Source: Clostridia bacterium
GTDB taxonomy: Bacteria > Bacillota > Clostridia > Christensenellales > UBA1242
Assembly (NCBI GenBank): GCA_017473285.1
Contig: JAFULP010000068.1
Span: 1 to 11,038, forward strand
DNA: 11,038 nt
Direction of reading: 5' to 3'
Below the pieces are notes generated by a model, which was not told where the DNA came from, ran no database searches, and was given only the letters and a program-made list of their open reading frames with translations. Below, one piece after another: positions 6,994 through 11,038 of this stretch. Position 1 is the stretch's first letter. Every line of letters starts with the position of its first letter. A program made the position numbers and the translations under genes.

Positions 6994-7067
6994 AAATTAT
7001 AAGAAACTTGCGCTAGCAAGAGTTGACATATGTCAACTGTAATTTGTAAAATTACTTCTTATAATTT
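6994..7067. repeat. Four-way-junction inverted repeat (12-bp stem enclosing three hairpins)
   Basis: The closing stem is 12 perfect base pairs: AAATTATAAGAA (6994-7005) with TTCTTATAATTT (7056-7067). Inside, with only A7006 unpaired, are three abutting hairpins: CTTGC/GCAAG with loop GCTA (7007-7020), AGTTGAC/GTCAACT with loop ATAT (7021-7038, an 18-bp perfect palindrome in DNA) and GTAATTT/AAATTAC with loop GTA (7039-7055). The shape is a compact cloverleaf, but stem lengths and sequence are not those of a tRNA. Confidence 0.75.
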
Positions 7068-7078
7068 ATATTATCGGA

Positions 7079-7119
7079 AGTTGTCATCAAGCGACACATA
7101 GTGGCATTTGATAGCAACT
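7079..7119. repeat. Long imperfect hairpin
   Basis: AGTTG..ATCAA (7079-7090) pairs with TTGAT..CAACT (7108-7119) with one mismatch and one T-G wobble. The interior folds further as GC/GC and CAC/GTG around an ATA loop with a two-base bulge. Nearly all of its 41 bases are paired. The AGTTG arm repeats the start of the 7021-7038 palindrome. Confidence 0.6.
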
Positions 7120-7176
7120 GATGGTTATACACACTTGAGAAGTGCGAGTTTGCGAGCAAATTGCATTTACAATTTA

Positions 7177-7201
7177 AAATTTTAAACTTGTTTTAAAATT
7201 T
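7177..7201. repeat. AT-only 10-bp inverted repeat at the edge of the palindrome cluster
   Basis: AAATTTTAAA (7177-7186) and TTTAAAATTT (7192-7201) form a perfect 10-bp stem with loop CTTGT. The left arm is also part of a 14-bp palindrome (7173-7186). No long T run follows on either strand, so it is not a good terminator. Confidence 0.55.
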
Positions 7202-7251
7202 ACTTTTCATAGTTTATATTTAGAATTTAATACAATTAAAGGTAAAACAGT

Positions 7252-7279
7252 AAAAAACTTCTATCAATCAAGATAGAAG
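7252..7279 (-). terminator. Intrinsic terminator of the gltX operon
   Basis: An 8-bp perfect stem (CTTCTATC 7258-7265 with GATAGAAG 7272-7279) has a 6-nt loop. On the minus strand it is followed by TTTTTT (7257-7252). It begins 7 nt after the gltX stop codon. Confidence 0.9.
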
Positions 7280-7286
7280 CTTCAAA

Positions 7287-8939
7287 TTAAAACTTATTTA
7301 TATACTCTTGCAATCTGCTTATGCATAGCGGTTTAGTGATTGTTTTCATAATGGTGTAAAGTTCTGGGGTGTTGATGCGACCAGTGATTGCAAAGCGCAC
7401 AAACTTAACGGCATCAGCAACACTTCCAGCATAACTTTTAGGAGATTTTTTGTAGTCCTTCATATCTGCAAAGTTGTGATTTAATGCACATTGTTTGATA
7501 TTGGCAAACCATTCGCTATTATCGCTGGCTTCAGTGTAATTTTGAGTATAATCTTGCAAAAATTCCTTTAAACATTTACGATTTACTGCGCCAAATTCAA
7601 GACTGCTATTAACCTTAAATTCAGGTAAAATATAATCGTACAAGGCAATAACTTCATCAAACTTTGTAATATCTTTTCTTGGACGGTTGCACTCACGGTC
7701 AATGCTTATAACAGATGTGAATAAGTCCTTATATTTAGTTATAATTTCGTAGTCGTTAGGAGCATATTCCTTAGCCCAAGTCAATATATTTTCCATTGCT
7801 TCAGCGGTTGAATACTTTGAAATAACGGTTTTTGAAATATCATTAAGTTTTACAATATCAAACATAGGGTCGGATGTGGTTAAATTGTGTGGATTAAATG
7901 GATATTCTTCCAACTTTGCATTAGGATTAGCCAATGCCCAAGGCTCATATTCGCTGTTGATTAGGTTCATAACATATCTATTAACCGCTTCAACAGGGTA
8001 TCCGCTAGTTAAATAAAATCTCATATCCGCTTCGGGGTCATATCGCTTGGAAATTTTGCGAGAATTGCCAGTATTTTTGTCCTTGATTAGGATTAAAGCG
8101 TTGTGCAAATACTTTGGTGGCGTCATATTTAGTGCTTCAAACATTTCGATATGAAGTGGTAGTGTGCCCATCCATTCATTGCCACGAACAACGGTGGTGG
8201 TGTGCATAAGTATGTCGTCAACCACATGCGCTAAGTGATAAACTGGGATGCCGTTGCTTTTAACAATTACATAATCGGTTGAGTTTTTAGGTATAACTCT
8301 TTCGCCCTTTGCCACATCTGTGTATTTAAATGTTTCGCCATTTTTGCCAAGTGATTTAAATCTTAAAGCCCATTCGTCGCCATTGTTTAAATGCTCAACC
8401 ACTTGCTCAAGCGTTAATTCACGGCAAAGGTCTTTGATTTCAATGGTGTTAGAAGTAGATAATTGTTCGGTGCGCTCTTGTAAAATTTCTTCCTTATTTT
8501 CACGCTTTTTGCAAAAACAAGGATATGCACGCCCAATGCTAACTAAATGCTTGGCAAATGTGTTATATATTTCAACCCTTTCGCTTTGCTTGTATGGGCC
8601 ATAGTTGCCTTCTTGCCCAGTTAATAAATAGCCTTCATCTGGTGTGATATTAAATTTTTCAAGAATTTGAAGAGCAACCTTATCAGCATCAGCAATAAGT
8701 CGTTTTTGGTCGGTGTCCTCAAGACGCATATAGAATATGCCATTGCTAGATTTGGCAATCATTTTGTCGATAGTTGCGCCATAAAAATTGCCAAAATGCA
8801 AGTATCCAGTTGGGCTTGGAGCAAAACGAGTTACTTCTGCTCCATTTGGTAAGTTACGAGATGGGTATAAGTTTAAATAATCTTGTATTGTTTTTGTAGT
8901 GTTGGGATAAAGTAAATCCGCTAATTTTTTATAGTCCAT
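7287..8939 (-). CDS. gltX: Glutamate--tRNA ligase (divergent class I GluRS)
   Basis: GluRS charges tRNA-Glu (and in many bacteria tRNA-Gln, later amidated) with glutamate. The 550-residue protein is a class I synthetase of the GlnS/GltX family. 'RFAPSPTGYLHFGN' holds the HIGH signature as H48-F-G-N51. 'YMRLEDTDQKR' (70-80) and 'GPYKQSERVEIY' bind substrate, and K295-I-S-K-R299 stands for KMSKS. 'VVRGNEW' and 'PLHIEMFEAL' complete the catalytic core, and a helical C-terminal half binds the anticodon stem. It is longer than the usual bacterial GltX (about 470-490 aa), and the N-terminal 30 residues before the core fit the long form common in gut Clostridia. The Cys pair at 141/143 is kept but not a full zinc site. 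It is last in a three-gene operon; its AAGGAG overlaps the stop of the lipoprotein gene. Confidence 0.93.
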   Translation of the reverse strand: MDYKKLADLLYPNTTKTIQDYLNLYPSRNLPNGAEVTRFAPSPTGYLHFGNFYGATIDKMIAKSSNGIFYMRLEDTDQKRLIADADKVALQILEKFNITPDEGYLLTGQEGNYGPYKQSERVEIYNTFAKHLVSIGRAYPCFCKKRENKEEILQERTEQLSTSNTIEIKDLCRELTLEQVVEHLNNGDEWALRFKSLGKNGETFKYTDVAKGERVIPKNSTDYVIVKSNGIPVYHLAHVVDDILMHTTTVVRGNEWMGTLPLHIEMFEALNMTPPKYLHNALILIKDKNTGNSRKISKRYDPEADMRFYLTSGYPVEAVNRYVMNLINSEYEPWALANPNAKLEEYPFNPHNLTTSDPMFDIVKLNDISKTVISKYSTAEAMENILTWAKEYAPNDYEIITKYKDLFTSVISIDRECNRPRKDITKFDEVIALYDYILPEFKVNSSLEFGAVNRKCLKEFLQDYTQNYTEASDNSEWFANIKQCALNHNFADMKDYKKSPKSYAGSVADAVKFVRFAITGRINTPELYTIMKTITKPLCISRLQEYINKF

Positions 8940-8942
8940 AAA

Positions 8943-8951
8943 TTCTCCTTA
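8943..8951 (-). promoter_or_regulatory. gltX ribosome binding site fused to the upstream stop codon
   Basis: On the minus strand TAAGGAGAA, the TAA (8951-8949) ends the lipoprotein gene and AAGGAG (8950-8945) serves gltX, with its ATG at 8939. This tight arrangement supports a single transcript and translational coupling. Confidence 0.75.
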
Positions 8952-10028
8952 TAAATATAGTAATTCCACCAAATTTTGTAATATTTCATAGCTGTCAAAA
9001 GCAATTCCATTTACAAATTCAGTCATAATTTTGCCATAATTCAACTCGTCAGTAGTACTGCCAGAATCTAGGTCGGCGTATGCAATTTTATCAGAGGCAA
9101 GATTGAAATGCTGATATGCAAGGTCAAAATTGTTTTGGATATTATACAACGAAATTATGTTGTTGTAAATATCTTGTTTGTTGGTTCTTAAAGTTTCAAT
9201 TGCCTGACTTTCTAGCGATGTGATGGTGGAAAAGTAGGTGTAAGGTTGATACTTAGGCAATGCAGTAGAAGTTGACACAATTTGGCTAGCCAAATCATTA
9301 TTGCGAATATATATTTGGTTATAAATATTGGCAAAAACCGATTTGTAATAGTATAATCTTGCTCTAGTGTTGACGGCAATACTTCCTAAATCGGCATCGG
9401 TTAACTGGGTGTAAATTTTTGATGAATAATCAAAGTTTGAGTTTGGCAATACTGTATTAAAATAAATATTGCACACAAGGGCTGATAAATTTCCCGCCGA
9501 GGTTATGGCTTGCTCGTATTGAACAAACAATTTTTTTAGATATGACAAATTTACAGTTTCATCATTGGTTGCCTTTAAAGAAGTGATTAGTATTCCTAAA
9601 TAATAATCAATATTTTCATAATCTTCCTTTAGTGTGGATAAGTTATCAAACAACTCTTTTGTTTGCTTGTCGCTAACCTTTGAATTTGTGGATATTGTTT
9701 CGCCAAAGAAGTACAAAGGTGCTAAAGAATCGTCTAACAATTGTTGATAAAAATATTTTAAGTAATAATATTTAGTTGACTCATCTTCAACTAAAGTTGA
9801 TAACTTGGATGAGTTTGAATAATCGATATCAATTTTGTAACTATTGGTGTTAAGTTGATATGTGTCGTTTGCCTCAACTAGGGTAAGATTTTGAGTTGAG
9901 TCAGCAATTTGCTTGTAACTTGTGTAAAAGTTTTTAACATCTTCGCCCTTATCTTTGCAAGCAACAAAAGCAAAGCAGGTGACAGGCAACATTAAAAATA
10001 CTAAAATTAAACATAAAACTTTTTTCAT
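8949..10028 (-). CDS. Predicted lipoprotein, helical, function unknown
   Basis: The 359-residue product begins with a typical signal peptide: KK, then a hydrophobic stretch (4-23) and lipobox-like F-V-A-C24 followed by charged KDKGED. Lipid attachment at Cys24 and anchoring on the outer face of the membrane are likely, although Phe at -3 is not the preferred residue. The mature part is predicted mostly alpha-helical, rich in Tyr, Asn, Ser and Leu, with no catalytic or binding motif that I recognise. The start has GGAG at 10036-10039, and the preceding gene ends one base before this ATG. It resembles its upstream neighbour in size class, helical content and pattern (for example L..LF or LYNELF blocks followed by N-Y/I-x-F), suggesting a distant paralogue. 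No function can be assigned. Confidence 0.8.
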   Translation of the reverse strand: MKKVLCLILVFLMLPVTCFAFVACKDKGEDVKNFYTSYKQIADSTQNLTLVEANDTYQLNTNSYKIDIDYSNSSKLSTLVEDESTKYYYLKYFYQQLLDDSLAPLYFFGETISTNSKVSDKQTKELFDNLSTLKEDYENIDYYLGILITSLKATNDETVNLSYLKKLFVQYEQAITSAGNLSALVCNIYFNTVLPNSNFDYSSKIYTQLTDADLGSIAVNTRARLYYYKSVFANIYNQIYIRNNDLASQIVSTSTALPKYQPYTYFSTITSLESQAIETLRTNKQDIYNNIISLYNIQNNFDLAYQHFNLASDKIAYADLDSGSTTDELNYGKIMTEFVNGIAFDSYEILQNLVELLYL

Positions 10029-10029
10029 A

Positions 10030-10899
10030 TTATATCTCCAAAATCAATTTTGCATAATACACGGTCAATTTTTCGCTATTGGTTTCACTGCTGGCGTTTA
10101 TTGACATATTGTAATAAGTTTCAAAATTATTAATCAATGTGTCTAAATTGCTGTTATTGAAATACTTTTTAAAATTCAATGCCTCAGTGCCAAATTCGCC
10201 ACCTTGGATATTTTCCTTAATAAAAATGTTGCCATCAACTAACTTAATTCCATTATTAAGTTTGGTTATAAGAGATGTGTTTGCAAACTGACTATTTGAA
10301 ATATTGTTAAGCAAATTACTAACGCCTGCCGAATATAGGGTATATAGTTCAGTCTTAATACAATCGACCTTATAAACTTTTGTAAATACATAATTTGAAG
10401 TAGCAATAAAGCAAGTGTTGTATTTGTACACATAATTAACAGTTTTGTTAAAAAGTTCATTGTACAAATCCTTAAGTGCAGTTCCGCTGATGTTGGTGTT
10501 GCCACTCATACGGGTGATATATTCGTTATAATCTTTAATTAAAGCCGAGCGCACGCTTGCCAAATCTTTATACGACTTACTTAACTTGTTGGTGCTAGAT
10601 GCTTTAGCGTTTGACAACAATAGGTATGAAGTTAAGTCAGTTTCAAAGTTGTACAATTTTGATATTGTTTGTTGCAATGTTGTCAACCTATCTTCGGTTG
10701 ATACGGCCTTGTTTTGATATAGGTCTTCAGCGTCGCCAATCTTGGAAATTAAAGTTTGAGTATCGCTACTTTGAATAAATTCACAACTCACAGAATATAG
10801 CGGTTTGGAATTATTCTTTTTAACCACAAACCAAACGCCAACCCCAGCGAGTGACAAAATCAAAATTATTGATATTATGATGATTATATGTTTCTTCAT
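10030..10899 (-). CDS. Membrane-anchored helical extracytoplasmic protein, function unknown
   Basis: The 289-residue product has MKKH followed by one long hydrophobic segment (about 5-26, Ile-rich) and then basic KKNNSK. There is no lipobox, so it is probably a signal anchor with the rest outside the cell. The outer part is predicted helical, Asn/Ser/Tyr-rich, with three cysteines (C39, one near 'YNTCF', one near 'VDCIK') and no known motif. It is the first gene of the operon with the lipoprotein and gltX, has AGGAG at 10906-10910 and a strong promoter close upstream. Gene spacing (1 bp, then 9 bp) argues that the three are made together. Pairing of an anchored and a lipid-anchored helical protein suggests a surface complex; this is inference. 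Confidence 0.8.
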   Translation of the reverse strand: MKKHIIIIISIILILSLAGVGVWFVVKKNNSKPLYSVSCEFIQSSDTQTLISKIGDAEDLYQNKAVSTEDRLTTLQQTISKLYNFETDLTSYLLLSNAKASSTNKLSKSYKDLASVRSALIKDYNEYITRMSGNTNISGTALKDLYNELFNKTVNYVYKYNTCFIATSNYVFTKVYKVDCIKTELYTLYSAGVSNLLNNISNSQFANTSLITKLNNGIKLVDGNIFIKENIQGGEFGTEALNFKKYFNNSNLDTLINNFETYYNMSINASSETNSEKLTVYYAKLILEI

Positions 10900-10917
10900 A
10901 TTATTCTCCTATTATTA

Positions 10918-10946
10918 ATTATAACTATATAATTAATTTTAGTCAA
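10918..10946 (-). promoter_or_regulatory. Sigma-A promoter of the membrane protein-lipoprotein-gltX operon
   Basis: On the minus strand, -35 TTGACT (10941-10946), a 17-bp spacer and a perfect -10 TATAAT (10918-10923). The start would be only a few bases before AGGAG (10906-10910), so the leader is very short. This leaves no room for a T-box leader, which controls many Firmicute tRNA synthetase genes. Confidence 0.88.
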
Positions 10947-11038
10947 GTGGTGAAGTTTGAATGAGAATGATTAATTTTAAAATAATTAATAAAATAAAAA
11001 AATAATCAAAATTTAAAATAAATTAAAAAATAAATAAA

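Larger units (their letters stand above)
6923..7201. other. Dense cluster of inverted repeats, non-coding; unassigned structured element
   Basis: No gene is visible between 6860 and 7250. From 6923 to 7201 most bases can be placed in hairpins: 6942-6950/6974-6982, a multi-arm unit at 6994-7067, 7079-7119, 7132-7144, 7144-7164 and 7177-7201. The octamer TGTAATYY recurs at 6923, 6975, 6985 and 7038, with an inverted copy at 6942-6949. Flanks 6904-6927 and 7168-7189 are loosely complementary (TTACAA and AAATTTTAA shared). The element lies between a terminator and a promoter of minus-strand genes, so it should not be part of either transcript; I find no convincing promoter of its own on either strand. 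It could be a structured RNA, a small non-autonomous palindromic element, or a DNA site that extrudes cruciforms. It does not look like tRNA, tmRNA, RNase P, SRP or 6S RNA. Confidence 0.55.

Noticed and set aside
6994..7067. tRNA gene, suggested by the cloverleaf shape
   Set aside because: A 12-bp outer stem, 5/7/7-bp arms, no anticodon-type 7-nt loop and no TTCGANT T-loop.
7079..7119. Integron attC-type recombination site
   Set aside because: The long hairpin lacks the paired RYYYAAC / GTTRRRY ends, and no integrase gene or cassette structure is nearby.
6860..7250. CRISPR array
   Set aside because: Repeats are short, inverted and unevenly spaced; there are no equal-length spacers between identical direct repeats.
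10947..11038. Possible gene or terminator in the AT-rich right end
   Set aside because: Nearly pure A/T without a coding frame, ribosome binding site or stable stem; nothing supportable.

Overview
This is an AT-rich bacterial window. Dense intergenic spacing, AAGGAG-type ribosome binding sites, consensus sigma-A promoters and a YabP/YabQ sporulation pair point to a Gram-positive Clostridia-like (endospore-lineage) Firmicute, probably an uncultured low-GC gut type. UGA is used as a stop (yabP), so the code is not the Mycoplasma code. The lineage is inferred from gene content and style, not from a search.

Layout. At 1-189 (+) is the 3' end of a small excisionase/MerR-type helix-turn-helix gene. 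It converges on secA (288-3026, -), and a hairpin at 188-222 lies between them. secA has its own promoter (3062-3090). Upstream, also on the minus strand, is a compact overlapping operon: yabP (4346-4642), yabQ (3975-4349), a short divIC/ftsB-like gene (3740-3994) and a (d)CMP-kinase-like P-loop gene (3188-3736), closed by a terminator at 3146-3182. The yabP-yabQ-divIC order is the conserved sporulation/division cluster of Firmicutes, and it identifies three small genes that would otherwise look hypothetical. A sigma-E-like -10 element lies before yabP. Divergent from it on the plus strand is a single SDR oxidoreductase (4798-5529) resembling the elongation factor P 5-aminopentanone reductase group. 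It has a near-consensus promoter and shares a 12-bp convergent terminator (5578-5607) with a minus-strand membrane-anchored protein carrying a long Thr/Pro linker (5613-6800).

The right part is one minus-strand operon starting from a strong promoter (10918-10946): a membrane-anchored helical protein (10030-10899), a lipoprotein (8949-10028) and a divergent glutamyl-tRNA synthetase (7287-8939), ending at a terminator (7252-7279).

The most unusual object is the non-coding stretch at about 6923-7201, between that terminator and the promoter of the Thr/Pro protein. It is almost entirely inverted repeats. One 12-bp stem encloses three hairpins packed end to end (6994-7067), and one arm of that stem can instead pair with an upstream copy of its partner, giving two mutually exclusive folds. 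I do not recognise it as a known RNA or mobile element; it is the best candidate here for something undescribed.
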